This document shows positions 1 to 8,499 of a stretch of DNA of 64,000 nucleotides, in pieces. Location of the stretch: positions 124,001 to 188,000 of the forward strand of contig JABAQU010000011.1 in the NCBI GenBank assembly GCA_019187185.1. The letters run 5' to 3'. A program made the translations under genes and the position numbers. Origin of the DNA: Steroidobacteraceae bacterium. Lineage in GTDB: Bacteria; Pseudomonadota; Gammaproteobacteria; Steroidobacterales; Steroidobacteraceae. Numbering within the stretch: the stretch's first letter is position 1; each line of letters begins with the position of its first letter. The notes beneath the pieces are model-generated. The model was given only the letters and a program-made list of their open reading frames with translations. It searched no databases and had not been told where the DNA came from.

Positions 1-1262
1 GCCAGGAGTTGCAGGCAGTCGGCACCGCGGCGGACAATCGCTTCAATTACGTCGCGGGCCTCTACTTCTTCCGCGAGAACAACAAGCAGGACACCCGCTC
101 GGTGGTGGGCCTGCCGGCCTTCGTCGGCGTACCCATTTCGCTCGCGGGGCGCTTCGACCTGACCAACATCGCGCGCGAGGAAATGACGACGGACTCGTGG
201 GCGGCCTTCTTCAGTGGCACCTACAAGGCCACGGATCGCCTGTCGCTGACCGCGGGGCTGCGCTATACGCGCGAGAGCAAGGACTTCTCCAACCACGTGA
301 TCCTGCCGAACGGCACGGAGCAGGTCGTGTGCATCAACCCGACGGGCGCGGCGCCGGTGCAGGCTGCTGCGGCGCCCTGCACTCCGGCCCAGCTCGCACT
401 CGGCTACTACAGCTTCGCCAACGAGAGCGCCTTCGACAGGACCTGGGACGATACGACGCCGCGCGTCGTCGTCGACTTCCAGCTCACCGACAGCGCCATG
501 GTGTATCTGTCGGCGGCGAAGGGCTTCAAGGGCGGCACGACGTCGGGCCGCGACACCGCCGCGCTGCGCAACCTGCTGCGCATCGTCGGCGATCCTGAAA
601 CCAACTGGAGCTACGAAGGCGGCCTCAAGGCCGACTGGCTCGACCGGCGCCTGCGCACGAATCTCGCCGTGTTCCGCAACAAATATGACGGCCTGCAGTT
701 CGGCGTCACGACGCCGGACGGCGGCTTCGGGCGCATCAATGCAGGCAATGCGACGATCGACGGCCTCGAACTCGAAGTGACTGCCGTGCCGGTCAAGGGA
801 CTCGAGCTGAACGGTTCGCTCGGACTCCTCGACAGCGAGTACACGAAGTGGACAGCTGCACTGTCGACCTGCGCCGCCCAGGGCATCACGACTGTCGACC
901 AGTACCTCAAGCTGCCGCTGAAGCAGGCGCCCGAGTGGAGCTATCGGCTCGGCGCCAACTACTCGTACGACATGGGCCAGCGTGGCGTCGTTTCGCTCGG
1001 TGCCGATTACTCCGCCAAGGACGACCACTACAACAACCTGTGCGCGAGCCCGGGCATCCGCGTCCATGACTATGAATTCCTCAACGCACAACTGCGCTGG
1101 GAGAACGCGTCCGGCAAGCTCCTCGTCACGCTCGCGGGCACGAACCTGACCGACTCGGAGGTGTTCAACGGCGGCTTCGACTTCGGCCGCTCGCTCGGCT
1201 TTGGCGCCGGCTACCTGTATCCCCCGCGGATGTGGTCGCTCGCCGTGCGCTACGGCCTCTGA
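1..1262 (+). CDS. TonB-dependent outer-membrane receptor, C-terminal part (5' end outside window)
   Basis: The frame is open to the left edge of the window (first full codon at position 3), so only about the last 420 residues of the receptor are present. The fragment has the look of a 22-stranded TonB receptor barrel: alternating aromatic/polar strands, for example RLSLTAGLRYTRESKDF near residue 80, separated by long extracellular loops. It ends with a typical last strand (PPRMWSLAVRYGL). Such receptors import iron chelates, vitamins or oligomers across the outer membrane using TonB energy. The plug domain and TonB box are missing, so the substrate cannot be guessed. A long hairpin begins 8 bases after the stop and may terminate the transcript. 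Confidence 0.88.
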   Translation, partial: QELQAVGTAADNRFNYVAGLYFFRENNKQDTRSVVGLPAFVGVPISLAGRFDLTNIAREEMTTDSWAAFFSGTYKATDRLSLTAGLRYTRESKDFSNHVILPNGTEQVVCINPTGAAPVQAAAAPCTPAQLALGYYSFANESAFDRTWDDTTPRVVVDFQLTDSAMVYLSAAKGFKGGTTSGRDTAALRNLLRIVGDPETNWSYEGGLKADWLDRRLRTNLAVFRNKYDGLQFGVTTPDGGFGRINAGNATIDGLELEVTAVPVKGLELNGSLGLLDSEYTKWTAALSTCAAQGITTVDQYLKLPLKQAPEWSYRLGANYSYDMGQRGVVSLGADYSAKDDHYNNLCASPGIRVHDYEFLNAQLRWENASGKLLVTLAGTNLTDSEVFNGGFDFGRSLGFGAGYLYPPRMWSLAVRYGL

Positions 1263-1269
1263 CGAGACC

Positions 1270-1341
1270 TGGTGCCGGGTTTTCGGTAATTCGGTTATTT
1301 TTGTCGTTGAAAACAACCGAATAGCCGAAGACCCGGCACCA
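1270..1341. repeat. 72-base imperfect palindrome (REP/MITE-like hairpin)
   Basis: The left arm (about 1270-1301, starting TGGTGCCGGGTTTTCGG) pairs with the right arm (about 1310-1341, ending CCGAAGACCCGGCACCA). The outer 10 bp are perfect and there are about four mismatches over some 31 bp; the loop is about 8 bases. The outer GGTGCC...GGCACC ends resemble intergenic REP-type elements mobilised by RAYT transposases (inference). It fills the whole gap between the receptor stop and the next gene, touching that gene's ATG. It may serve as a terminator for the receptor, although no T-tract follows. Confidence 0.7.
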
Positions 1342-2900
1342 TGCTGCTTGACGCCCTGCGCCTCGCCGTCGGCGATCACGCGGTTCGCACCGACGAGCCG
1401 GCCCTCGCGCTCGCGGCGAGCGATCTGTATTCATCCGGCGCCCGGCCGCTCGCGGTCGTGCGTCCCGTCGACAGTCGCGGCGTCGCCGCCGCAGTTGCAG
1501 CCGCAACGGGTCACGGATGTGCAGTCATCCCCCGCGGCGGCGGGCTCAGTTACACGGGCGGCTACGCGTCGCCGACCGGGCAGGCGATCACCATTGATCT
1601 CGGCGGCCTGAACCGGATCCTGGCGATCGACGGCGACGACCTGTACGTGACTGCACAAGCGGGCGTCACGTGGAAACAGCTCCACGAAGCGCTGCATCCC
1701 CGGGGACTGCGCCTGCCGTTTTTCGGGACCTTTTCCGGGGCCGGTGCCACTCTCGGCGGGGGCCTGAGTCACGGCGCACTCTTCTTCGGCTCCGCCCGCT
1801 ACGGATCGGCCGCGGAATGCACGCTCGGACTCGAAGTGGCGCTCGCGGACGGAACACTGTTGCGTACGGGGCTCGGCGCGCTCGCACGGCCGACGAAACC
1901 GGTACTGCGGACGTTCGGGCCTGATCTCACCGGGCTCCTGCTCCACGACGGTGGGGCGTTTGGCGTGAAGACGGAAGCGACCCTGCGGCTGATCCATGCG
2001 CCGCCGCACGTCGATTTCGGGTCATTCCATTTTCCCCGGCTCGTCGACGCCGCCGCAGCCTTGTCGGCGATCGCCCGCACCGGGGCGGCGGAGGATCTCT
2101 ATATCCTCGACGGCGCATCGATTGCCGCTGCGGCCAGCGTATCCGGCGCCGACAGGGCACGCACCGCATGGCGCGTCGTGCGCGCGTCGCGCGGGCCGCT
2201 GCGCGCCACCCGCGCGCTGTGGTCGCTCGCACGCGGTGGCAGTCGTCCCGTCCCCGGCGGCGGCTATTCGGTGCACGTCGTGACCGCGGGACGCAGCGCA
2301 CCCGCCGCTTCCGCCGACCTCAACCTCGCGCGCCGCCTCGCAATCGGCCATGGCGGCCGTGAAGTCGCGCCGACCATACCGCGTGTCGCGCGCGCCGACC
2401 TGTTCGCCGGACTGAACGGTGTGCTCGATCACGATGGACGGCGCTGGGCCGCCCTCAATGCGAAAGTCGCACATTCGGATGCGCGCGCACTGATCGAGGC
2501 CTTTGATCGCATGCTGGCGCCACGTCTGCCGGCGATGCGCAGTCATGGCGTCTCGGTCACGCGCCTCTGCTCGGCGCTCGGCAGCCTCGCATTCAGCTTC
2601 GAGTGCGTTTTCCACTGGCCGGACGCGTGGCTGCCGCTGCATCGCGCAGCACCCGATCCCGCGTGGCTCGCAACGCTCGCCGAGCCTGCGCCGAATCCTG
2701 CCGCGCGCGAACTCGTCGCGACACTGCGCGCCGATACGGTCGCGCTGTTCCGCGACCTCGGTGCCGCGTCCAACCAGATCGGCCGCACCTATCACTTCCT
2801 GGATGCGCTCGCGCCCGCACCCGCGGCACTTCTGGCGCAGCTGAAGCGGGCGCTCGATCCGCGCGGGCTCATGAATCCGGGTGTGCTCGGACTCGGGTAG
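1341..2900 (+). CDS. FAD-linked oxidase (FAD_binding_4 / GlcD-like)
   Basis: This 519-residue protein belongs to the PCMH/VAO-type flavoprotein oxidoreductases (glycolate oxidase GlcD, D-lactate dehydrogenase and alkyl-DHAP synthase relatives). The FAD-binding domain covers about residues 30-215, with the pyrophosphate loop GGGLSYTGGYASPTG near 57-71 and GATLGGGLSHG near 135. The C-terminal cap ends in the family signature DPRGLMNPGVLG. There is no cysteine-rich iron-sulfur domain. The substrate is probably a 2-hydroxy acid or an alcohol but cannot be told. The ATG at 1341 lies at the end of a long palindrome and has no visible Shine-Dalgarno sequence. However, the N-terminus fits the family length, and no better start precedes the conserved domain. 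The 3' end overlaps the convergent VOC gene by 32 bases. Confidence 0.85.
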   Translation: MLLDALRLAVGDHAVRTDEPALALAASDLYSSGARPLAVVRPVDSRGVAAAVAAATGHGCAVIPRGGGLSYTGGYASPTGQAITIDLGGLNRILAIDGDDLYVTAQAGVTWKQLHEALHPRGLRLPFFGTFSGAGATLGGGLSHGALFFGSARYGSAAECTLGLEVALADGTLLRTGLGALARPTKPVLRTFGPDLTGLLLHDGGAFGVKTEATLRLIHAPPHVDFGSFHFPRLVDAAAALSAIARTGAAEDLYILDGASIAAAASVSGADRARTAWRVVRASRGPLRATRALWSLARGGSRPVPGGGYSVHVVTAGRSAPAASADLNLARRLAIGHGGREVAPTIPRVARADLFAGLNGVLDHDGRRWAALNAKVAHSDARALIEAFDRMLAPRLPAMRSHGVSVTRLCSALGSLAFSFECVFHWPDAWLPLHRAAPDPAWLATLAEPAPNPAARELVATLRADTVALFRDLGAASNQIGRTYHFLDALAPAPAALLAQLKRALDPRGLMNPGVLGLG

Positions 2901-3831
2901 GCGCACGCTCGACGAGATCCACGCGCAGGCCTGCCGGGGTGGTCAGTGTCGCCATGCGCCCTGCTCCGTAGATGCCTGCGCCGCGACCGAGCAACTTGAC
3001 GCTGTTGGCCGGGCTACCGGCGAGCCATGGCGACAGGTCTTCGACCGCATACGTGATCGACAGCTGGCCGCGTGCGGGCGCGCGGGCGCGCGGATAGCGG
3101 TTCTCGCCGGCGACACCCTCGTACTGCACGAGTTCGATGCGACCGAACGGCCGTGCGGCATCGCCGAGTATCCGCACATCGAGGCTGGCGCCCGGCGGCA
3201 GCCCGATCGTCTTCTCGACCGATGGGCCACCGAAGCGATTGTGCGCAATCTCCTCGAGGCCCAGCAGGCACTTGAGGAACTGCGCCTCCGCCTCGTTGTC
3301 CGGCGACACGGTGACGATCAATGGCGCGACGCCGTAGCCCCTCGGGCTGACCGGCTCGGGATGCGCGGGCTGCTCGACGAGCACGATGTTGAGGTCATCG
3401 TGCCCTTTCATGTGGACTTCATGGACCTTGACGTCGCCCGTCTCGAGCACGCCGATGGCCGAGCGAAACCTGTAGCCGCTCGCCGCCAGCTCGTCGCGGC
3501 GCGCCGCGATGTCGCGCACCGCGACGTCCACGCTCTTCGGCAGCAGGTCCGTCGGCGCTGCACCGGCACGCACGGCCGGACCCGGCTCGCGAAACCGGAC
3601 GAGATGTACTCCACCCTCGTGCTGGCCGGGCGTGAGCAGCAGCGCCTGGTCGACGATGCCATCGTCGGCCAGCCCCCACGCACGCGCGAGTTCCGCGTCC
3701 CTGCCCTCCCGGCGCACGAGCACCTCCATGCCGAAATGCCCGACCCACAGGTCGAGCGCTTCCCTCATGTCGCCGACACCGATCACGACCCACGCGATCG
3801 CGAGCGGCACGGATGTACAAATATCCACCAT
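2869..3831 (-). CDS. VOC (glyoxalase/bleomycin-resistance) family protein, two-domain
   Basis: A 320-residue cytosolic protein with two vicinal-oxygen-chelate modules. The first (about residues 8-150) starts with the beta-strand/helix WVVIGVGDMREALDLWVGHF; the second (about 165-310) starts with PLIVTVSPDNEAEAQFLKCL and carries the matching strands. VOC proteins use paired beta-alpha-beta-beta-beta units to hold a divalent metal and act as glyoxalases, extradiol dioxygenases or resistance proteins. Metal ligands are not obvious here, so the reaction is unknown. The gene converges on the FAD oxidase (32-base overlap) and diverges from the first M28 peptidase 54 bases away. Confidence 0.75.
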   Translation of the reverse strand: MVDICTSVPLAIAWVVIGVGDMREALDLWVGHFGMEVLVRREGRDAELARAWGLADDGIVDQALLLTPGQHEGGVHLVRFREPGPAVRAGAAPTDLLPKSVDVAVRDIAARRDELAASGYRFRSAIGVLETGDVKVHEVHMKGHDDLNIVLVEQPAHPEPVSPRGYGVAPLIVTVSPDNEAEAQFLKCLLGLEEIAHNRFGGPSVEKTIGLPPGASLDVRILGDAARPFGRIELVQYEGVAGENRYPRARAPARGQLSITYAVEDLSPWLAGSPANSVKLLGRGAGIYGAGRMATLTTPAGLRVDLVERAPTRVRAHPDS

Positions 3832-3885
3832 CGATCGAGCTCCTCCGCTAGTATCCCCGCCATCTCCGCTGACCGGTGAACACCC

Positions 3886-5538
3886 GTGAAGACCATTCCC
3901 GTCCTCGTCCTCGGCGTTTCCCTGTGGCTCTCGGCGTGCACACAGAAGGCGCCGCAGTTCGATGCGAAGCGCCTCGCCGATGAAGTCAAGACCTTGTCAT
4001 CGGATGCCTTCGAAGGCCGCGCGCCGGACACGCCGGCCGAAGCGAAGACGATCGCCTACATCATTGCGGAGTTCAAGGCTGCCGGCCTCGCGCCGGGCGG
4101 TGAACTGAAGGACGGCGTTCGGGGCTGGACCCAGGACGTGCCGCTCGGCCGCTTCGAGATCACGGGCCCCATCGACATGTCCGTGTCGATCGGCAAGGAA
4201 AAATTGCCGATGACACAGGGCGAGCAGATCGCCGTGCGCGCGGCGATGAACGGCGCCACTGCCGTGAAGGTCGCGAACGTGCCGCTGGTGTTCGTCGGCT
4301 ATGGCGTCTACGCACCGGAGCGCCAGTGGGACGACTACAAGGGCGTCGACCTCAAGGGCAAGATCGGCGTCGTGCTGGTCAACGATCCGGACTTCGAGGC
4401 GGGCCAGGGCGATTTCGGCGGCAAGGCGATGACGTACTACGGCCGCTGGACTTACAAGTACGAGGAAGCGGCGCGGCGCGGCGCCGTCGGCATGCTCGTG
4501 GTGCACGAAACGGCGCCCGCATCCTACGGCTGGGCCACCGTGAAGAACTCGAACACCAACACGATGTTCGACATCGTGCGCACCAACCCGTCCGATACGC
4601 ACACGCTGATCGAGGGCTGGATCCAGCATGATGTCGCCGTCGACCTCTTCCACCGCGCCGGTCTCGACTTCGATGCGCTGAAGAAGCTCGCGCAGACGCG
4701 CGAGTTCAAGCCGGTCGAGCTCGCGGGTGAGGGCTTCAATGCCGACTACGCGGTTTCCTCGCAGGTGATCACGTCGCACAACGTGCTCGGCCGTGTCGAA
4801 GGCGACCGGCGTCCGGGCGACACGGTGATCTACACCGCGCACTGGGATCATCTCGGCATCGGCGCACCCGACGCGCACGGGGATACCATCAACAACGGCG
4901 CAGTCGACAATGCGACCGGTGTCGCGTCTTTGATCGAGCTCGGCCGGGCATTTGCGCACGGCAAAAAGCCGGAGCGCTCCGTGGTGCTCCTCGCCGTCAC
5001 TGCCGAGGAGAAGGGACTCCTCGGCTCCGAGTACTACGCCTCGAACCCGGTCTATCCGCTCGCGACGACCGTGGGCGTGCTCAACATCGACGCCCTGTCA
5101 CCGTGGGGTCCCACGCGCGACTTCTCGATATCGGGCAGCGCCAGGCTCGATCTGCTCGACCTGCTGATCACCGACGCCAAGACGTGGCACCGCACCTACT
5201 CCCCGGACGCGAAACCCGAGGCGGGGCTGTTCTTCCGTTCCGATCACTTTCCGTTCGCGAAGCGCGGCGTGCCGGCCGTCTCGTTCGATTCCGGCGAGGA
5301 CTGGGTCGAGGGCGGTGTGGCGGCCGGCAAGGCGCAGGCCGAGGACTATACGGAACACCGCTATCACCAGCCGTCGGACGAGTTCGATCCGAAGTGGCCG
5401 TTCACGGGCATGGTGAGCGACCTCGAACTCCTCTACAAGGTTGGCTCGGATCTCGCGAACTCGACGACCTGGCCCGACTGGGCGGCGGATTCGGAATTTC
5501 GCGCTGCGCGGGACGCGACGGCAGACAAGCGCAAGTAG
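3886..5538 (+). CDS. M28 family zinc metallopeptidase, lipoprotein
   Basis: A 550-residue lipoprotein with a lipobox signal (LWLSAC, Cys about 18), so it is membrane-anchored on the periplasmic or outer-membrane side. A PA (protease-associated) insertion lies at about 120-290, followed by the M28 catalytic domain. The expected co-catalytic zinc ligands are visible: His319 (TAHWDHLG), Asp341 (GAVDNATG), Glu374/Glu375 (TAEEKGLLGS), Asp402 (LNIDAL) and His494 (YHQPSDE). Family members are aminopeptidases or glutamate carboxypeptidase-like enzymes. The start is GTG at 3886, which places the signal peptide correctly. A second M28 paralogue lies on the other strand at 5991-7658; the two share architecture and many blocks, indicating duplication. 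Confidence 0.92.
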   Translation: MKTIPVLVLGVSLWLSACTQKAPQFDAKRLADEVKTLSSDAFEGRAPDTPAEAKTIAYIIAEFKAAGLAPGGELKDGVRGWTQDVPLGRFEITGPIDMSVSIGKEKLPMTQGEQIAVRAAMNGATAVKVANVPLVFVGYGVYAPERQWDDYKGVDLKGKIGVVLVNDPDFEAGQGDFGGKAMTYYGRWTYKYEEAARRGAVGMLVVHETAPASYGWATVKNSNTNTMFDIVRTNPSDTHTLIEGWIQHDVAVDLFHRAGLDFDALKKLAQTREFKPVELAGEGFNADYAVSSQVITSHNVLGRVEGDRRPGDTVIYTAHWDHLGIGAPDAHGDTINNGAVDNATGVASLIELGRAFAHGKKPERSVVLLAVTAEEKGLLGSEYYASNPVYPLATTVGVLNIDALSPWGPTRDFSISGSARLDLLDLLITDAKTWHRTYSPDAKPEAGLFFRSDHFPFAKRGVPAVSFDSGEDWVEGGVAAGKAQAEDYTEHRYHQPSDEFDPKWPFTGMVSDLELLYKVGSDLANSTTWPDWAADSEFRAARDATADKRK

Positions 5539-5560
5539 CTTTCCAGGAGGACACCGGGCC

Positions 5561-5588
5561 GGCCGGCGGAGCGCACGCTCCGCCGGCC
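5561..5588. terminator. Strong GC hairpin between convergent genes
   Basis: A perfect 12-bp stem, GGCCGGCGGAGC (5561-5572) with GCTCCGCCGGCC (5577-5588), around a 4-base GCAC loop. It starts 22 bases after the M28 peptidase stop and ends just before the stop of the opposing small gene. Only a weak TT follows, so termination in both directions is inferred from position and stem strength. Confidence 0.7.
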
Positions 5589-5595
5589 TTCCGTG

Positions 5596-5919
5596 TCAGT
5601 TGCGATCCTGTGCGTCGTGCTTCTGGCGATGGATGCGGGCGCTCTGCTTGTCCGCATTCCATTCGAGCCGGGCCCGTTCGCGCGCCGTGACGGTGCCATC
5701 TGCCTTCGCGTGAGCCTCCATGCGACGCAGGTGCATCTGGCCCTTCACGAGGCGCCGCGTCTCGGGGCGCGTCAGCTCGCCCGATCGAACGCCCTGCTCG
5801 ATGCGCTGGCGCTGATTATGTTCACGATGATCGAGCCGCGGCGTGCCCGCCACGGCAGTCCCTGCCACCAACGCACCCAGGGCGAGTGCGGCCAACGACC
5901 AACCGGTACGACCCGACAT
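5596..5919 (-). CDS. Small exported protein with conserved ADGTVTARER-type motif
   Basis: A 107-residue protein with an N-terminal signal peptide (SLAALALGALVAGTAVAG, cleavage after about residue 24). The mature part is very basic and helical, with the pattern RIEQGVRSGELTRPETRRL followed by KADGTVTARERARL and a C-terminal KHDAQ. I know this pattern from small periplasmic proteins of unknown function in proteobacteria. The ADGTVT segment resembles half an EF-hand loop but lacks its first Asp, so calcium binding is not claimed. It stands alone between the two M28 peptidase genes. No function is assigned. Confidence 0.75.
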   Translation of the reverse strand: MSGRTGWSLAALALGALVAGTAVAGTPRLDHREHNQRQRIEQGVRSGELTRPETRRLVKGQMHLRRMEAHAKADGTVTARERARLEWNADKQSARIHRQKHDAQDRN

Positions 5920-5990
5920 AAGTCTCTCCTCGTCGACCCGCCAGTCGGGTCTCTGCCTACCCTGAACGCGGAGACGCCGTCACGGTTGAC

Positions 5991-7658
5991 TCAGTGACCG
6001 CGTGCGGCGCGCGAGGCTTCGCGCGTCGCCTCGAACTCCGAACCCGCGCGCCACGCGGGCCAACGCTGCGAATTCGCGAGCTCGCGGCCGATCGCGCGAA
6101 AGAGTTCGATGTCCTGCGCGGCGCCCCGCAGGTCCCAGTCCGCGCTCCAGCGATCGCAGGGCTGGTGATAGCAGCGCATGTAGGCTTCGAGCCAGCGATT
6201 GCCCGCGTCCCGGCCGCCGTCGACGAGATCCGCGCCACCGCTCATCGCCATGAGCAGCAGCACCGGCACGCCCTGCCTGGCGAGCGGGAAATGATCAGCC
6301 CGATAGAAGAGCCCGCGCTCCGGCAGAGCCTCGGGCGTCACGGTGCGCCCCTGTGTCGCCGCCGCCCGCGCGAGATCGTCCTCGAGGTCGCTCTGGCCCT
6401 CGCCGACGAGCATCACGTCGCGCGCGGGACCCGCGGTCTGCAGGATGTCCAGCGTCAGGTTCGCGACGGTCGTTGCGAGCGGATACACCGGATGTTCGGC
6501 GTAAGCCGTGGACCCGAGGAGACCCCGCTCTTCGGCCGTCCAGAGCGCAAAGACGAGTGTCCGCTGCGGCCGCGGGCCGGCGGAAAACAGGCGTGCGAGT
6601 TCGAGAATGCCGGCCACGCCGAGCGCGTCGTCGTTGGCGCCCGCCCGCACCGTGCGGCCGGCTGCGTCCGGCGCACCGATGCCGTAGGCATCCCAGTGGG
6701 CGCCGAACATGATCGTCTCATCCGCTCGCGCAGTGCCGGTGAGCTTCGCAAGGACATTGTGGCTCTCGGTCGTCGCGACCGACACCGGCATGTCGGCCGT
6801 CAACGTGACATTCAATGCCACCGGCCGGAAATCCGCACGCCGCGCCTGCACACGCAATGCGGCGAGATCGAGCCCCGCATCGCGAAAGAGCGTGGCGGCG
6901 TACTCGTGTGCGAGCCAGCCCCGTAGTGCAAGCTGACCTGCGGGGTCGCGACCCGCGAGATCGAAACTCTCTCCTCCCGACGCGATGATCGTCGGCCAGC
7001 CATAACCGACGCCGTCCGTGTCGTGCACGATCAGCGCGCCGATCGCGCCGCGACGCGCGGCCTCCTCGAACTTGTAAGTCCAGCGGCCGTAGTACGTCAT
7101 GCGCCGGCCACCGAACTCGCCCGCGACCGGCTCGCCGGGCGCGGCATGGAAGTCCGGATCGTTGATCAGCATCACGGCAATCTTGCCGGCGAGATCGACG
7201 CCCTTGTAATCGTCCCATGATCGCTCGGGTGCCGTGACGCCATAACCGACAAAGACGAGCGGAGCTGCACGCACATCGATCTGCGGCGCATTGCGAACAG
7301 TCGTGATGAAAACCTGCTCGCCCTGCGCGAGCGGACGTGAGTGGCCGCCGATCGAAACATCCAGCGTGCGGGGTGCCCCGACCTGCGTGCGAAGGAGCGC
7401 CACCGCCTGTGTCCAGCTGCCGCCCTCGCCACCCGGCTCGAGGCCGAGCGCGCGGAATGCGCCGATCAGGTAGTCGATGGTTTTCGTCTCCGCTCGCGTG
7501 CCCGGTGCGCGGCCTTCGTATTCGTCGGAGGCGAGCGTCTGCACGATCGAGCCGAGGCGTGCGGGGTCGACTCCGGCCGGCTCCGCGGACCTGGTCCGAC
7601 AGGCCGTGGGCAGTGCGAGCACCGCGGCAACAATAACGAGGCGGAATCGGGGTTTCAC
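5991..7658 (-). CDS. M28 family zinc metallopeptidase, lipoprotein (paralogue)
   Basis: A 555-residue lipoprotein precursor (lipobox LPTAC, Cys about 20), GTG start at 7658. It has the same order of parts as the 3886-5538 peptidase: signal, PA-like insertion containing FVGYGVTAPERSWDDYKG, then the M28 catalytic core. Ligand motifs are GAHWDAYG, GANDDALGVAG, WTAEERGLLGS, LTLDILQ and CYHQPCDRW, so the zinc-binding set looks complete. It is probably an aminopeptidase acting in the periplasm or at the outer membrane. The paralogues lie tail to tail with the small exported protein between them. They differ enough, especially in the C-terminal third, to suggest different substrates. Confidence 0.92.
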   Translation of the reverse strand: MKPRFRLVIVAAVLALPTACRTRSAEPAGVDPARLGSIVQTLASDEYEGRAPGTRAETKTIDYLIGAFRALGLEPGGEGGSWTQAVALLRTQVGAPRTLDVSIGGHSRPLAQGEQVFITTVRNAPQIDVRAAPLVFVGYGVTAPERSWDDYKGVDLAGKIAVMLINDPDFHAAPGEPVAGEFGGRRMTYYGRWTYKFEEAARRGAIGALIVHDTDGVGYGWPTIIASGGESFDLAGRDPAGQLALRGWLAHEYAATLFRDAGLDLAALRVQARRADFRPVALNVTLTADMPVSVATTESHNVLAKLTGTARADETIMFGAHWDAYGIGAPDAAGRTVRAGANDDALGVAGILELARLFSAGPRPQRTLVFALWTAEERGLLGSTAYAEHPVYPLATTVANLTLDILQTAGPARDVMLVGEGQSDLEDDLARAAATQGRTVTPEALPERGLFYRADHFPLARQGVPVLLLMAMSGGADLVDGGRDAGNRWLEAYMRCYHQPCDRWSADWDLRGAAQDIELFRAIGRELANSQRWPAWRAGSEFEATREASRAARGH

Positions 7659-7730
7659 CCGGGCATCTTAACCCCGTGCGCCTGACAGCGTCGTTCACAT
7701 GCGCGACCCGAGTCCCGACATGGAGGCTGT

Positions 7731-8483
7731 ATGTCCTGGCTACGCACAACAGGTGCTGCATTCATCCCGCTCATGGTTGTCATGAGTCTCGTGCCCGCGG
7801 CACATGCCACGGGTCGCCTCGCGCAGGTGGACATCCACGATCGCACGGCCGATGAGACCCTGTCCGTCTACAGGCGATGGCGGGAACGCTGGATCGCCGG
7901 TGTGAGCGGCCATGAATATGCAATCCGCGTCCGCAACGAGTCGCCCGGCCGTGTGCTCGCCGTCGTGAGCGTCGACGGCGTCAATGTCGTGACCGGGCGC
8001 ACGGCCGCCCCGTCGCAGTCCGGCTATGTGATCGAACCCGGGCAGTCCGTGTCGATCGACGGCTGGCGCAAGAGCCTGGCTCAAACGGCCGCCTTCGTGT
8101 TCACGGATCCGTCACGCTCGTACGCGACGCGCACGGGCCGCCCGGCCGACGTCGGCGTCATCGGCGTTGCGCTGTTTCGTGAGCGCGAGACGCCCATTGC
8201 GCAGATCCTGGACGAGAGCAAGGTCGCGGCCGAAAGGCGCGCCGCACCCGGTGCACCCACGGCGGCAGCGCAATCACTCGGCACGGGCCATGGGCGCGGC
8301 GAATACTCGCCGGCCGAGCGGACCACGTTCGAGCGCGCCAGCGAGCATCCTGACGAAGTCGTCGTGTTGCGCTACGAGAGTCGCGAGCAGCTCGTCGCCA
8401 TGGGTATCCTGCCGCGGCCGCGCGTGCATCGCTCGGCGCCGAACCCGTTCCCTGCGGCGCAGGGCTTCGTGCCCGATCCGTAG
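7731..8483 (+). CDS. Exported protein of unknown function upstream of an ECF sigma factor
   Basis: A 250-residue protein with a signal peptide (FIPLMVVMSLVPAAHATG; cleavage about residue 26). The mature N-terminal half contains a beta-rich domain: YAIRVRNESPGRVLAVVSVD, then GYVIEPGQSVSIDGW, then AAFVFTD. The C-terminal half is basic and disordered-looking and ends in a conserved-looking block (VVVLRYESREQLVAMGILPR). I recognise the general type (a secreted domain often next to sigma-factor genes) but no defined function. Its stop is 16 bases before the sigma-factor start, so the two are probably co-transcribed with the gene after that. Confidence 0.75.
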   Translation: MSWLRTTGAAFIPLMVVMSLVPAAHATGRLAQVDIHDRTADETLSVYRRWRERWIAGVSGHEYAIRVRNESPGRVLAVVSVDGVNVVTGRTAAPSQSGYVIEPGQSVSIDGWRKSLAQTAAFVFTDPSRSYATRTGRPADVGVIGVALFRERETPIAQILDESKVAAERRAAPGAPTAAAQSLGTGHGRGEYSPAERTTFERASEHPDEVVVLRYESREQLVAMGILPRPRVHRSAPNPFPAAQGFVPDP

Positions 8484-8499
8484 TACGAGGCGCTCGATC

